Assembly: GCF_945859705.1 (NCBI RefSeq) | Contig: NC_079134.1 | Coordinates: 50,956,402 to 51,020,401, forward strand | DNA from: Episyrphus balteatus | Lineage: Eukaryota > Arthropoda > Insecta > Diptera > Syrphidae | DNA length: 64,000 bases | Direction: 5' to 3' | Shown: one piece after another, positions 11,171 through 22,869 of the stretch | Numbering within the stretch: the stretch's first letter is position 1 | Layout of the letters: every line of letters begins with the position of its first letter | The notes under the pieces: generated by a model | Told to the model about the DNA's origin: nothing | The model's database searches: none | The model's input: only the letters and a program-made list of their open reading frames with translations | Program-made: the position numbers and the translations under genes

Positions 11171-14100
11171 ACGCAACGCAGTGCAGGAGCTCTATGATGA
11201 TGAGAATGACATTGTCATTGTGAATAATTTAGCAGGCAACACTTTCCTTGAAATCGTGCATTCTGTAAAATATCTGCAGCTTTGCGGTGAAGGTCTTTGG
11301 CTTTGAATTGAAAAATGAAAAAAAAATAGAAAAGAACGGATTCAAACGAGGTCATTAGAGAAATAATTTTACCGCAAGTTTGTGTCACCTTTAAAAGAAG
11401 TTTTCTTTGTCATATTTACAATGATGACGTCGAATGTTAAATCGGCTTGATAAATTGTGAATAATTTTTGAAAAAATAATTTCTAGGTGACAATTTGATT
11501 GTTCAACTGGAAAATAATGGCATAATTGCTAGTATTACATCATTATTGTTTTTGGAAGAGCGAGAGATGCAGCTTTTGAAGACGAATTCAAGCAAAGATA
11601 ATGATCTATAAGCACACTATAACGATGTTGAGAAGCGTTATAGAAATCCACGACAATGGCCCTAAGAAGCTTCTTAACATGATAACAATTTTGTTCTTCT
11701 AAAGCTTAACAGATGTACAAAATGTAGCGTCTGAAAAGGTTTATAGAAGGGATTATACTCAGTTTCTCAATTTGTCTGTATAGGACGCCAAAAAACGGTA
11801 TTACTCTGCACCATTTAACCAAATTCATTTGGATAAGTGCGTTGCTTTTGGGTTTTCCTTTTCATTAATTATTATATTAAAAAAAAATATGGCAAAATCA
11901 TGGAAAAAAATTAAAAAATCCGGACATTATCAAAAAAGTTTAAAAAAAAGACCGCGAAGAGTTCATTTAGAGAGTTCAGTTAACCTAGAAAGCGAAACTA
12001 GAGGCCTCTCCAACAACATTCAGCCAATTGTCGACAACGATTTTTTTTCGCCAGAAGGATCTGTAAAAAATTCAATCCATTTGGAAATGTTTTCTTACAT
12101 ATCAGGTATGTAAATTTATATGACGATGTATTCAGCTAGTGATACATTTTCCATTACAACGGAGAAATGTAAATATTTAAATCAAGTGAAGTGCTAGATA
12201 CGATATGTATTTTTGTTTCTTATTATTTTTAACAAAAAAAACTGCATGCATCGATGCAATTATGCAATTCCAACACTATAAATAGTTCTGATCATTGGCC
12301 CCAACACCTGAACACCGCAACACCCAGAACAAAAATAAATATAAATTTCTCAGCTACCAACAATGTATCTTGGATAACTATACCAAGTCTAGCCAAATCC
12401 CATAAAATCATGCAGTCCCACTATATACTCAGTATAAAATACTGACCAATAAAATCTATAGTATGGTTATGGTTAAGTTCTTGTATAGAGTTGTTACCTA
12501 CTATTGGCTTTATTTCGTCTAAATGAAAATTCAAAAAACCACTTCGATTGTAATTGACCATCATTGTAACTGCAAAAACCATCCACCCACTCAAGCATAC
12601 CTATAGATCCTACACCCACCTACTACAACAATACAAGCATCCTCCTGTTTCCTGTTCCAGATGAACATCATCCAACAATGACCAGAAAACAAAAGTTATG
12701 TTCATGGCACATGACCACAAAAGCCAAATCAAACGTATCGAGCTGTAATCGTTTATTAGTAAAAATCCCGGCTTTTCCTTCTTCCCAAATACACAAGGAC
12801 ACTATCGCCCGTCCGTCGCCGTCACCATTCTGATTCCACCAACAACACGCTGACCATGAGAAATCCTTGATAGCATGCAGTTAATTAGCTTAGTTCAACC
12901 ACCCCTCTGATATTTGGCATTTTCTCTTGGCTCATTTGGCTTCTTTAGCCCTCCATTTTATCCATTTATATTTTTGTAGGTAGGTAGGTATATCAAATAA
13001 TAAAAGGCCTCTTGTAGACCTCCTACTCCGCTGCCACTGTATGCATTCCCATTTATTTTTAATGCCAATGTATAAGATTCCTTGAACAACGGGGGAGGCA
13101 GAATACCGTTGTATTATTGCAAAGGAATTGGTTTTTGCGTATATGTAAGAAGTATATATCTTCCCTCTACCCACTGATACCTTTTTTCCAGACACAAGAC
13201 ATTCCTTCATTCGAATTCGATTTTCCTTAAACCCTCCAGGAAGGATGTGTGAAGTCTCGAAATGAAAATGCCATTTCCGAATGCCCCAGAGAATCGTTCC
13301 GTATACGCCACCGAAAGAAACTTCTTGAATTCCCATTGCAATTGCTGTTCTGTGATTGTGATTAATATTTAAAAAGGTGATTCCGTTTCTGGTGCATAAA
13401 AAACTTCACATAAAACTTTTGACTTGTTTTGGTTTCTATTTTTTATTATTTATTTTTGTTTGCTAAAAAAACGTTCGTTGCTGCTTGTTGACTGTTTCTA
13501 AATTGACAATTTAGACACTTTAGGTTGTATTTTTCTTTGCTGTTGAATAGTGCATGTGACTCTGGTGCCAAGGTGGTGGTTCTTCGATTCATCTCTCACT
13601 TTCTCTTTTATGTTTCACAGTTTATCAAATAAACAAAAAAAAAAAATAATCCACCCACATATAAGGGGAGAAAATGAAATTGGTTGGGGGGACTACTAAA
13701 GTGACTCATATGGCTGCTTTATGTTCCGGCACGATATCCAGATGTCTGTTCTGGACCAGACTTGGTATATATACGGTTTTAGTCCGGGTGTCCGGTCTTC
13801 CGTGTCGATATGGTGGCACATCAAACAAGGAGAGTAGCTATAGGATTTTTCTATTTTACCAGGACGATACGATGACGAAGTCTGGGCAAATCGCTCGTGA
13901 CTGGACATCGATGGTGGTGATAATTAAGTTATGTTGTATGTTGCTGTTTTGAGAACATTATCCAGCTTTTGACCTGGCACATGATGGAAGCAATCAATCA
14001 TTTTGTTAGTTAAATAGACTGTAGACACCTCTTTTTTGAAATATAAATATGTGAAGTGGATATACGTTTAGGAGTGTTTGCTTTGTTTAAATTAGAAGTC

Positions 14101-14256
14101 ATTGGTTTAGCTAATTATGTAGTAAGTAACGAAGATTATAGATGGGTTAACATGTATTAGTCAAACAAAATGACCATATTCATAAAGAGTTAATAAAGTC
14201 ATAACTGCTAACCCGAGTAAAAATAGAAATTGAATTTTTTAAGAAAAAAATCTTAA
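11171..14256. other. Intergenic, no gene supported
   Basis: Contains open frames at 11829-12113 (+, lysine-rich) and 12932-13336 (-, 134 aa). Neither shows a domain, a signal or splice context. Poly(A) tracts occur near 11310 and 13635. Nothing else was recognised. Confidence 0.55.
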
Positions 14257-14683
14257 GCGCCGCACCACCGCCGTTTGCAGGAATTTTCCCCGCACCCACC
14301 GCCGCACCACGTCTGCACTATTTCATTTTGTATGAAAAATTCGCCGCACCATGATTCATAATTTTGGAATTTGGAAAAATAACAAAAAAAAAAACTGATT
14401 CGAACCCGAGCACTTTCAATTAGAAGTCCAACGCTTTAACCACTCGACCACCAAGTCATGTTTGCATGAACTGGCAAGTTGTTACTTAAGCCAAAATAAC
14501 ATTGAAGACGACTTAAACATTTGTATAAGTACCAGAATAGAATTTTTTTCATACAAAATTAAATAGTGCGGACGTGCTGCAGCCGTGGTGCGGCGGCGTT
14601 GGTACAGCGAAGTTTTTCCATATTTTTCATTTTTTTTTAAATGAAACGGTGTGGACATTGCTGCAGCGGTGGTGCGGCGGTTT
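14257..14683. repeat. GC-rich inverted-repeat element (MITE-like), ~430 bp
   Basis: The left end reads AAGCGCCGCACCACCGCCG. The right end reads GGTGGTGCGGCGGTTTAG, its inverted match. The arms continue inward (tttcattttgtatgaaaaa on the left against ttcatacaaaatta on the right). The arms are strikingly GC-rich against AT-rich surroundings. The centre carries a tRNA-like pol III unit on the minus strand. No coding capacity and no clear target duplication were found. It is likely a non-autonomous DNA element. Confidence 0.65.
14391..14457 (-). other. tRNA-like sequence with pol III A and B boxes
   Basis: On the minus strand, TGGTCGAGTGG (14450-14440) fits the A-box consensus at every constrained position. 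GGTTCGAATCA (14406-14396) fits the B box except for its last base. The spacing suits a tRNA. The middle reads GGACTTCTAATTG, like an anticodon arm with TCT (Arg-type). The T-arm and acceptor do not pair, so this is a tRNA-derived pseudogene or SINE-like head, not a working tRNA. A T-run downstream could terminate pol III. Confidence 0.5.
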
Positions 14684-14756
14684 AGAAATTTTTGATCATA
14701 GTGATAATCCCCTGAGGAAGAAAAATTTAAATATGCATTAAATTATTTTAACTTAC

Positions 14757-15074
14757 CAACATCCTTCAGGTAAGATCCTGCGGCAAGATATCGGAGCCCT
14801 GTCAACACAATCAGCTCAGTTGAAATTGCAACACCTCTGTTGGTAGAGCCGGGGACGTCTTCTCGCAAAAGATCAATAATAAACCTTGCAGTTATCTTGA
14901 ATATCTTAAAATGCCGCAAAGCAAAAAAAGGTACCTGTTGTGTCGGAAAAAACTTTCATCATCGTACTTCACGAATGGATCAAATTTTAAGTTTATACCT
15001 AGTTTTAGTCTACCTAGTTTTGTAATTTCGGCAGCTATCTCTTGCAAGACCGTCATGCTAATCTCAAGCTCCAT
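14757..15074 (-). pseudogene. PIF/Harbinger transposase N-terminal exon fragment
   Basis: On the minus strand the frame reads MTVLQEIAAEITKLGRLKLG ... DPFVKYDDESFF. After a one-base frame change it reads TARFIIDLLREDVPG ... AISTELIVLTGLRYLAAGSY LKDVG, stopping at a GTAAGT donor (14756-14751). D-P-F-x-x-Y-D-D-E-x-F followed by I-x-x-L-L-R-E/D...A-I-S-x-E-L-x-V-L-x-x-L-R-Y-L-A-x-G-S is the N-terminal region of HARBI1-type transposases. No downstream catalytic exon lies nearby in this orientation, and a frame break is present, so it is a fragment. It is separate from the copy at 6568-7135 and has the opposite orientation. Confidence 0.6.
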
Positions 15075-15432
15075 ACATATTTTTGAAATAATCCAAACAC
15101 AATTAAAAAAAATTAAACAGACAAAAATTATAGTCACCCTGTCGTGCGTCGATATTACAGTTCGAATCAACGCAAGGCAAAAAAAAAACTATTTGTTATT
15201 TGACAGTTAGCAATTTTTTTGACAAAAAAGCCATATTTCTAGAAGGTTCCTGCGAAAATTTCATATTACCTTAAAAAAATTCGTGGAACTAATTAAATAA
15301 ATCTCAACAATTTGTAATAGAAGTACAACTTAACCATGATCATCCATGGAACTTATAAACGGACACACCTTTTTCTTGGGCTCGTTGTTTTTAAATTGGA
15401 ATGTGATCTCGATTGGCACTAAGTGGCCGCTG

Positions 15433-16789
15433 CACAGTGGGGCAAAAGTAAAGGATTATGTCATTTTCCCAAAGACAAATGTGTTGTAAATAATAAATAT
15501 GCAAAGAATTAAGTAAATATGAAAACTTTTAGTACAATTTTTGTTTTGTTTTGTTTTGTAAGGAATCTCATAATATAACATTCAATAATACATTTAATAT
15601 CTATAATAAAAATTTGTTCTTCATTTTCAAAAGAAATATTCTCCAAATCAAATATATTGATAGCATATGAATGAAAATATTTTTTATTAACAAAAAACGT
15701 TTTGGCTTCTGGGACTTGATTACACAGCACACAGGTTCTGACGAAATCATCATTCTAATAAATATATCGGTTAAACTATCTTTTCTTGAGGTTTTTCGGC
15801 TGAATTGCTCTCTGAAGAATATAAAATCGTTATTTAGCGATTCTAAAGCTTCTTCACTTAACTGACCAATCGGTAAGAGGCAGGTAGAAGCAATTAAATG
15901 GTCATGGATTAATATGGCGGTATCTTCACAATAGCTTCTGAATTTTTCGCTGTTGAGTTTGAAACCACTTGAAAGGCATTTCAAAATTATTAAAAATTTT
16001 TTAATTAAAAGTTCATCAATTCATATTATGGTTGCGGATTAATTAATTTTTTCAAAAAATTTCCTCGCAAACATTACCTGTGTTGGTATTTCCATATCCC
16101 GGCTTAGGAGGATCAAGATTTAGGCCAATTTTTTTCTACAAATTCACTTTGAATTTGCTTTTTATTTTCATTGACAACTTCTGTTGTTCGACTTGTTCTC
16201 CACTCCTGAACTGGAAGCATGTAAAACAGAAAGACCAAATCATATATATATATGATTTTATGTTTCGCAACAAACTTTTTAGAATCAATTCATGAAGATT
16301 CTGGATTTGCGTTTTGTTGATTCACTGCATGTTTCTTAAAAAAAGCGATGGACGTCCAGCAGGTGAATAAAATTTTTTAAAAGAAATTAATCCATTGAGC
16401 CATTTTAACTCTGAGGTAAGAAACCGTTTTTTTGTTCAATTTGATCGTTCCCATGTGATTTTTAGTTAATGTTTGAAATTTTTCAAGTCATGAAGTTGAA
16501 TGAAATAATGTAGTGAAATAAGCTGCTTGACCCTACCTTTCATATAAAGACTGCAAACATAAAAATAATCGAATAGTTATTGCGAACACTATTTTCTTAA
16601 AATGAAAACAAAAATATATATGCGGCAGAAGCTTAGCACTTCTGCTTTCACATTCATTAAGGAAGTATGTCTTCTTTATGGCCACTTATAAGGTTTGCAA
16701 CTTTATGAAAAGAAACAGTTTTTTTTTCTATCGACAACATTTCAAAGTTACCTTTTGCGCACTGATCTCTATGAAGCTGCCCCAGTGTG
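15433..16789 (-). mobile_element. Second, distinct Transib-like element, truncated inside
   Basis: The left end is CACAGTGGGGCAAAAGT. The right end, inverted, is CACACTGGGGCAG, so one heptamer base differs between the ends. The flanks carry an identical 5-bp duplication CGCTG (15428-15432 and 16790-16794). The bases after the heptamer differ from those of the 9002-11165 element, so this is another subfamily. At 1.36 kb it holds only the C-terminal third of a transposase. Confidence 0.75.
15640..16200 (-). pseudogene. Transib-like transposase C-terminal remnant
   Basis: Minus-strand reading near 16140-16075 gives GLNLDPPKPGYGNTNTG then NVCEEIF. This matches the Transib/RAG1-like P-K-x-G-x-G-x-T-N-D-G-N-T-x-R-x-F-F block. 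Stops follow. Near 15984-15640 the frame reopens: LSSGFKLNSEKFRSYCEDTA ... LLPIGQLSEEALESLNNDF ... SRKTSRKDSLTDIF ... MISSEP. This is the same C-terminal block as in the copy at 9308-9640 (LPIG-x-LSEEALE). The N-terminal half and first catalytic Asp are missing, and there are several stops. Confidence 0.72.
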
Positions 16790-16849
16790 CGCTGTCTAAG
16801 CCTACTTGTTAACACAAATCCGAATAGTTTCTTAAAAAATCCATTAATA

Positions 16850-18734
16850 GTCCGGTCAATTTAGACATCCGAGGTTACATTAATTCCCAGCAAGCTGAAA
16901 ATTGGTAGGATTGTTGGAAACACCATCATAAATTAAATCTAAAAAGTCCTCATCGATCCGAGGTGTGGAAAAAAATTTACGGGGGGTCAAAGGTCAAAAA
17001 AATGGGTTTTTCACGATTTTAAGCAAAACGGTAAGTCTTATCAAAAAATTTTCAATGCAAGAATTGTAGACCAGATTATTATATATAAAAAAGGTCATGA
17101 CACTTTTTTTCCTAAGACCCACCGTTTCTTAGGTATAACGATTCAAAAAGTTGAAGTTGAGTTGTAATCGTCCTAATCAGGCCTATTCTGAAAAAAAACT
17201 CCTAACTGAAAAGTTCCTGAAATTTCATTATTTTTTTAGCTTGAATTTCGTTCTTCAATGGTTAAGAATATGGGGAAAGCAAAAAAAAATGGAAATTTTC
17301 GCCATTTTTCAAAATGGGGGCCCTTCTCCCGAAACCATTTCCTTGGGAATTTTTGTTTAGAATATGTCTGAATATATACAGGGTGTGCAATAGAGAATGG
17401 ACAACCCTAAATTGGCTGATAGCTAGACTTATGACTGTTCTAAAAACAGATAGAAAAATGTTCTATCGCAACCAGTTCATAAAATATTGGCTTTTTTTCG
17501 TTCAGTGTATTTTAAATTTTATCATCTTATGTTTTCGTTCACTACAACCACGAATGAATGAATTTTATTTATTTCTTTTTTTTTATAATTTTCTACAATA
17601 ATTGTATGAGTACATAAACGCTTTAAAAACTGCAAAGCTATTGCACATTTTCGTAAAAAAAATTTTGAAATCTGTGTTTTGATGCAAAATGTAAAAAAAG
17701 TATTTTATGAAAAATTTTAAACACCTGTGGTATAAAATAAATCTATGGAAACCTAAGTGGCCAACTTTCTTAAAAATATTCTGGTCTAAGGAGAATATTT
17801 TTAAGAAAGTTGGCCACTAGGTTTCCATAGATTTATTTTATACCACAGGTGTTTAAAATTTTTCATAAAATACTTTTTTTACATTTTGCATCAAAAAACA
17901 GATTTCAAAATTTTTTTTACGAAAATGTGCAATAGCTTTGCAGTTTTTAAAGCGTTTATGTACTCATACAATTATTGTAGAAAATTATAAAAAAAAGAAA
18001 TAAATAAAATTCATTCATTCGTGGTTGTAGTGAACAAAAACATAAGATGATAAAATTTAAAATACACTGAACGAAAAAAAGCCAATATTTTATGAACTGG
18101 TTGCGATAGAACATTTTTCTATCTGTTTTTAGAACAGTCATAAGTCTAGCTATCAGCCAATTTAGGGTTGTCCATTCTCTATTGCACACCCTGTATATAT
18201 TCAGACATATTCTAAACAAAAATTCCCAAGGAAATGGTTTCGGGAGAAGGGCCCCCATTTTGAAAAATGGCGAAAATTTCCATTTTTTTTTGCTTTCCCC
18301 ATATTCTTAACCATTGAAGAACGAAATTCAAGCTAAAAAAATAATGAAATTTCAGGAACTTTTCAGTTAGGAGTTTTTTTTTTCAGAATAGGCCTGATTA
18401 GGACGATTACAACTCAACTTCAACTTTTTGAATCGTTATACCTAAGAAACGGTGGGTCTTAGGAAAAAAAGTGTCATGACCTTTTTTATATATAATAATC
18501 TGGTCTACAATTCTTGCATTGAAAATTTTTTGATAAGACTTACCGTTTTGCTTAAAATCGTGAAAAACCCATTTTTTTGACCTTTGACCCCCCGTAAATT
18601 TTTTTCCACACCTCGGATCGATGAGGACTTTTTAGATTTAATTTATGATGGTATTTCCAACAATCCTACCAATTTTCAGCTTGCTGGGAATTAATGTAAC
18701 CTGACCCCCTTATTTTAGTCTAATTTGACCGGAC
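16850..18734. repeat. Large near-perfect palindrome, outer element
   Basis: The left end GTCCGGTCAATTTAGAC and right end TCTAATTTGACCGGAC are inverted copies between TA dinucleotides (16848-16849, 18735-18736). The two arms (16850-17378 and 18194-18734) stay almost identical through their length, except that the right arm has about 12 extra bases near its end. The dyad centre is occupied by a second palindromic element (17379-18193). The mirrored open frames at 17314-17601 (+) and 17956-18258 (-) are a by-product of the symmetry. The TA flanks suggest a Tc1/mariner-type foldback element. Confidence 0.82.
17379..18193. repeat. Inner palindromic CAGGGTGT element at the dyad centre
   Basis: Starts CAGGGTGTGCAATAGAGAA and ends TTCTCTATTGCACACCCTG, flanked by TA (17377-17378, 18194-18195). 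The arms pair almost perfectly around a small loop near 17786. The sequence matches the two ends of the longer element at 23773-27275, so this is its deletion derivative without transposase. Both TA flanks sit in a TATATA at the exact centre of the outer palindrome. Confidence 0.8.
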
Positions 18735-18736
18735 TA

Positions 18737-20211
18737 TAAAGAGGACCTACATTTCAATCTTAGTGACTGATAAATGCTCTCACTACTCATTTATGTATAT
18801 TAGTAATCTCATGCTTGATTACTATATTCGATGTTCTCCTTAACTTAGAGGTTTTCTATCTTTCAGTGAAGTTATAAACAGCAACAAAAAACAATTACCA
18901 CCAGATGAACAATATTTAGAACTTTTTGACACATAAATTCTTCCATCTTAATAACGCTTCATAAACAGCACAGCAGCAGAATTAAGCTTGAAATGTACTA
19001 AGTTTTCGTTTCATTATTCGTTCCACAAGAAATCAATTACATTTTGTCGGATTAAACAATCTCACGTACTTTCTCGTTCTTTGGCATGAAGTAAAAGCAC
19101 ATCGATGACATGTGATATAAATGCTCACACACCAGCTTAACCTCCCCTACCCGACCCCTCTCCTATATGAAGACATATTTCAGAGTAAGTCCTGACTTCC
19201 AGCAGTGCTTAATCAATTAGACTGCATCCAAGTGAACCCACATATCCGTATATAAGAGTATGTAGTACATGTTTGGATAAGAGGTTGGAAATATAAGATC
19301 CTTCTTCTTTCCTTCTTGCTTTCACAATTTGCCAACCAAAGTCAGCTGAAGTAAATTCATCCCTAGGAGCTAACGACAAAGAAGTAATTAAATGTGAAAA
19401 GTTTCACATGCTGCAACATTAGAGGAGCAATATTCCGTCCCTAACCCGTTCCTATTAAAATGAGCTTCACCCGGCTCCGACCGCTTCCAGCTTCAGCACA
19501 AGTCGAAACTCTAATGGGTTCTTGACTGCTTGCACTTTCAACATAATCAACGGGGTCGCAACTCCTGCGTAGCTCCCCAATCGGTCTTTTTGCAAGGTTC
19601 TATAGTGAGTATAACAAAAGTAGGTAGGTACTTGCACTGGGTAAAGGTTTTGGGAGGTATCCTCAAGGTGTGGGTTTTTTTTTTTGTACATGGTTTGGTG
19701 CCCGATTCTTTTTCCCGAGGCACTGACGGCTGGTAATTTAATTATGAAAAACTTTTCCATCAAGGAAATTAGGGTGTTGGCGCGTGGTGCGGTTGAGAGC
19801 CAATTTTTCCTCTTCTCATTTTTCGTTTTGATGCTTTTTCTATTGTTTTCTTTTTGCCTTTGTTGTAACTTTTGAGGATATTTATGGTTAAGATGAATGA
19901 CTTGCAAGAGTCTGCTTTGGATTTAATAGCATTCAACTTTGGGTATTTTAAATGACTGGTGAAGGTGATGCTTCTCGCTTTTTATTTTGCTGCTCATTTC
20001 TTGGGAATCAAGGACGAATGTGGATATGTTTCTATGGGAGTCAACTGTTTTGTGAGAATTAGTTGAATGAAATTTTAATTTGACAAGCTTTTATAGAGTC
20101 CAACTTTTCCCACTAAGAAGTTTTGGTAGGAATGTTGTACTTTGAAATGTTGAGTTGGATTCGGAAAAAAATAGATCTTCAACTCCAAATAGCGACGCTG
20201 TGGCCCTCAAG
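18737..20211. other. Intergenic, no gene supported
   Basis: The longest frame (19467-19907, minus, 146 aa) has no recognisable domain. Overlapping plus-strand frames look equally plausible, so I treat none as genes. Confidence 0.55.
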
Positions 20212-20403
20212 GGCCCAACCCATAGAATCCGTTGCGTCCGTTGCGTCGAAGTTTTAAAATAAAATACACACGTTCTTATGGGAAGCGACCCATAAGCGAC
20301 GGATCGGACGGAGACGGACTTCCCATAAGAACGTGTGTATTTTATCGAGCTGTCAGTTGAAAACTTCGACGGAACGGACGCAACGGATTCTATGGGTTGG
20401 GGC
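20212..20403. repeat. ~190-bp palindromic MITE
   Basis: The left arm CCAACCCATAGAATCCGTTG and right arm CAACGGATTCTATGGGTTGG are exact inverse copies. An inner pair (ACACGTTCTTATGGGAAG and CTTCCCATAAGAACGTGT) adds more pairing. GTTGCGTC recurs as a short direct repeat in the left arm. The target duplication is unclear. Confidence 0.7.
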
Positions 20404-22076
20404 CTTCAGTCCTCAGAAGAGCCTTTTAGGTTGAGGCTACAAAGCGACGCACAATAGCGACGTGCAGAACACTTTTTCTTTTTTCAGGCGCTGGTGGAGC
20501 ACACTTATCCGAATCGAACAACCAAATGTTTGTCTGGAGGATGACACACTGAACACCACTTGTTGCAGCTGCGCCGATGAATCCAAAAATAGGGGGTTGG
20601 TCGTCTTTTATTTTTTTTTCTTTGTCTTTTAGTTATTAAAAGAACTTTAGAATTGTTTAAATTTTATTTTAACTTTTTTATTTGTTCTTTGTTATAATTT
20701 TATACTTTGCTTTTTTATATTAAAAACATTTTTACTTTTAGTTTAATGGCGAACTTGTGCCTTTGAGGAAATGAAGATTAATGACAGAAAGTTTAAGAAT
20801 AAAAAAGAACGAAGGGCAGCCAATATCCGGCACAAAATTTTTTTGATATTTGGTGATGCCAAATATAGTTTGCTAAGACTTTTGTTTTAAGGTTGCGTGA
20901 ACAACGCAAAACTTTTTAAACTTAAAACTATGTATATTCAGTACTTATTTTAAAATTATTTATCTTGCGTAAGGTGCAATTTACGAAAATCTTCAAAATA
21001 TGTACGGTTTATATGTGTTTTGTTTGAGCATACAACCATTAAGACATCAAATACTAAAGTTTGTAAACACAAACAATTACGAATTACATTACGAAATAAT
21101 TAATCACAAAATGGAAAATCTCTCCTTAATTCAGGCAACAAATAAACATCCCTTAACATGACTATACCACCAAAAATAAAGACCCAACTAATGCCGTGTC
21201 ATAGATACACCACAAATACAGCAAAGTGACAACTTACCTAGTCCCTAAACCTATGCTCCACATTATCTGCCAATGAATTATTCACCGACTCTCCTAATTC
21301 CCATTCATGTAGTCTTAACCCCAAATATGGGCTCCAGAAATCCCACATTTTCGCCTTCCAGTTATACGAAATGCGTTGCGTATATATGGTATATCCTCTG
21401 CTGTCCCCCTTAGGTTATATGTTAATGGAAAAAGAGGTGAGTATTTGGTTCCCAGTGTATGTGCGCCTTCATAATAAATTAATTTGTTCTCCTTTCAGTA
21501 CCACCTGTGTTTTCTATATACATAATAATATTCCATAATATGAAGAAGGATTGTTGTTGCGTTGAGTTCGTCGTTGTTGGAGGATTATGTTTAAGCAGAT
21601 TTAATTCATACATCAGCCACCTGAATAACTTCATTGGTGATATTTGTGTCCTATAATTAAATCTATCAATAACCCATCAATCAGATCACTATGTGTGGTG
21701 ATGTCCGGTATAAGGCTGGTCAAACCTCGGACCTCGAACAGCCATCAGCCATCTATGTCTCGCATGGTTGCATTCGGTGAACATATTCATGTGTCGTCTG
21801 CGGCCAGCCGACCGACATTGGAAATTTGAAGCTACAATGACACATCTTTCGATCTTAGCTGAATGCTGTTAAATTTTCAAACATTATTGCCATCTAAGGT
21901 AACTTTTAAAAGTCTCAGCTTTCCATAACACGGTGGTCAACGAAAAAGTGCTCAAAGAAAGTTTCGATGTGACGGTAAAAGTATTTCGTAAACTCCTTTC
22001 TCTCTTTGTTGGTTGAAACAAAATCTGTATTCAATAAAACTTTTCGTTACGCCAAAAGGAGACGAATTTACTCGAA
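20404..22076. other. Intergenic, nothing recognised
   Basis: Sequence of mixed composition with no supported coding, RNA or clear repeat ends. Confidence 0.5.
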
Positions 22077-22700
22077 TTGAAAACTAACGAGTTTGATCGA
22101 TTCCAATATTCTTGTGGATCGCGTAGTGGCCATCGATGGGAAGCAGGTTTAAAACCCTCGAAATGCAGGAGCTTTGTTTTATTTTTTAAATTTAAATGTT
22201 ATCTTAATCACGGTATGAGTATTATAAATAAATGCAAAAACACCGGGTCGACAGAAAACATTAAAAGAACAGGCCGACCTCGTATTTTTTCTGATAGGGA
22301 AAAACGTGATATTTTGAGGAAGTCCAAAAAAACTCAATGTACAGCGATATTTTGCGAAGTTTCTAAATGGATAGTGCTGATAAACTTGGTCTTAGGGATT
22401 CGTTTGCCTTTCAACACGACAACGACCCTAAAGCACACCGTCTTAAAAACTCGTAGTTGCTCTATAATGCTCCTAGACAGCTTAAAAAACCTCAACAATC
22501 GCCGGACGTTAACCCAATAGAGAATTTGTGGATTCATTCGGGACAACCGACAAGTAATGAGAAAATATAAAATTTCAATTAAATCTGAGCTAAAAAGGGT
22601 AATAATGAAAGAATGGACCAAAATATCGAGTGACAGAGAGATTTTTTTAAAAGATGCAAAGTCTTATTTGATATATCAGCTTGCAAATGTAAAGATTTTC
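22077..22700 (+). pseudogene. Tc1-like transposase with deleted catalytic core
   Basis: The N-terminal part reads INKCKNTGSTENIKRTGRPR then FSDREKRDILRKSKK. This matches the second helix-turn-helix and GRPR motif of Tc1 transposases. After a deletion and frame changes the C-terminal part reads FAFQHDNDPKAHRLKNS (Q-D-N-D-P-K-H, second catalytic Asp), then QSPDVNPIENLW (last acidic residue) and finally KYKISIKSELKRVIMKEWTK. The first catalytic Asp region is missing between these blocks. It is inactive, and terminal repeats were not identified. Confidence 0.75.
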
Positions 22701-22869
22701 TTAAATGTTCTTGCTCTAAAAAGAAAAACCAGCGAACAACTAGGCAAATGGTAATGGATAGTGTAGACGTTGATACGACATAACAGTTAGCAAAATTACT
22801 GAAAAGAAAATTGATACGAGAAAAGAAAGAATAACAAAAATAACCTTAAAACAATATGTACGGAAACAT

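Noticed and set aside
12932..13336. 134-codon open frame on the - strand
   Set aside because: No recognisable motif, and composition is like the flanks.
14391..14457. Functional tRNA-Arg gene
   Set aside because: A and B boxes are present, but the T-stem and acceptor do not pair and the sequence sits inside an inverted-repeat element.
17314..18258. Two identical 95-100-codon proteins on opposite strands
   Set aside because: They are mirror images caused by the palindrome, with no domain. Not genes.
19467..19907. 146-codon open frame on the - strand
   Set aside because: Low-complexity basic N-terminus. Two plus-strand frames overlap it, and no family resemblance was found.
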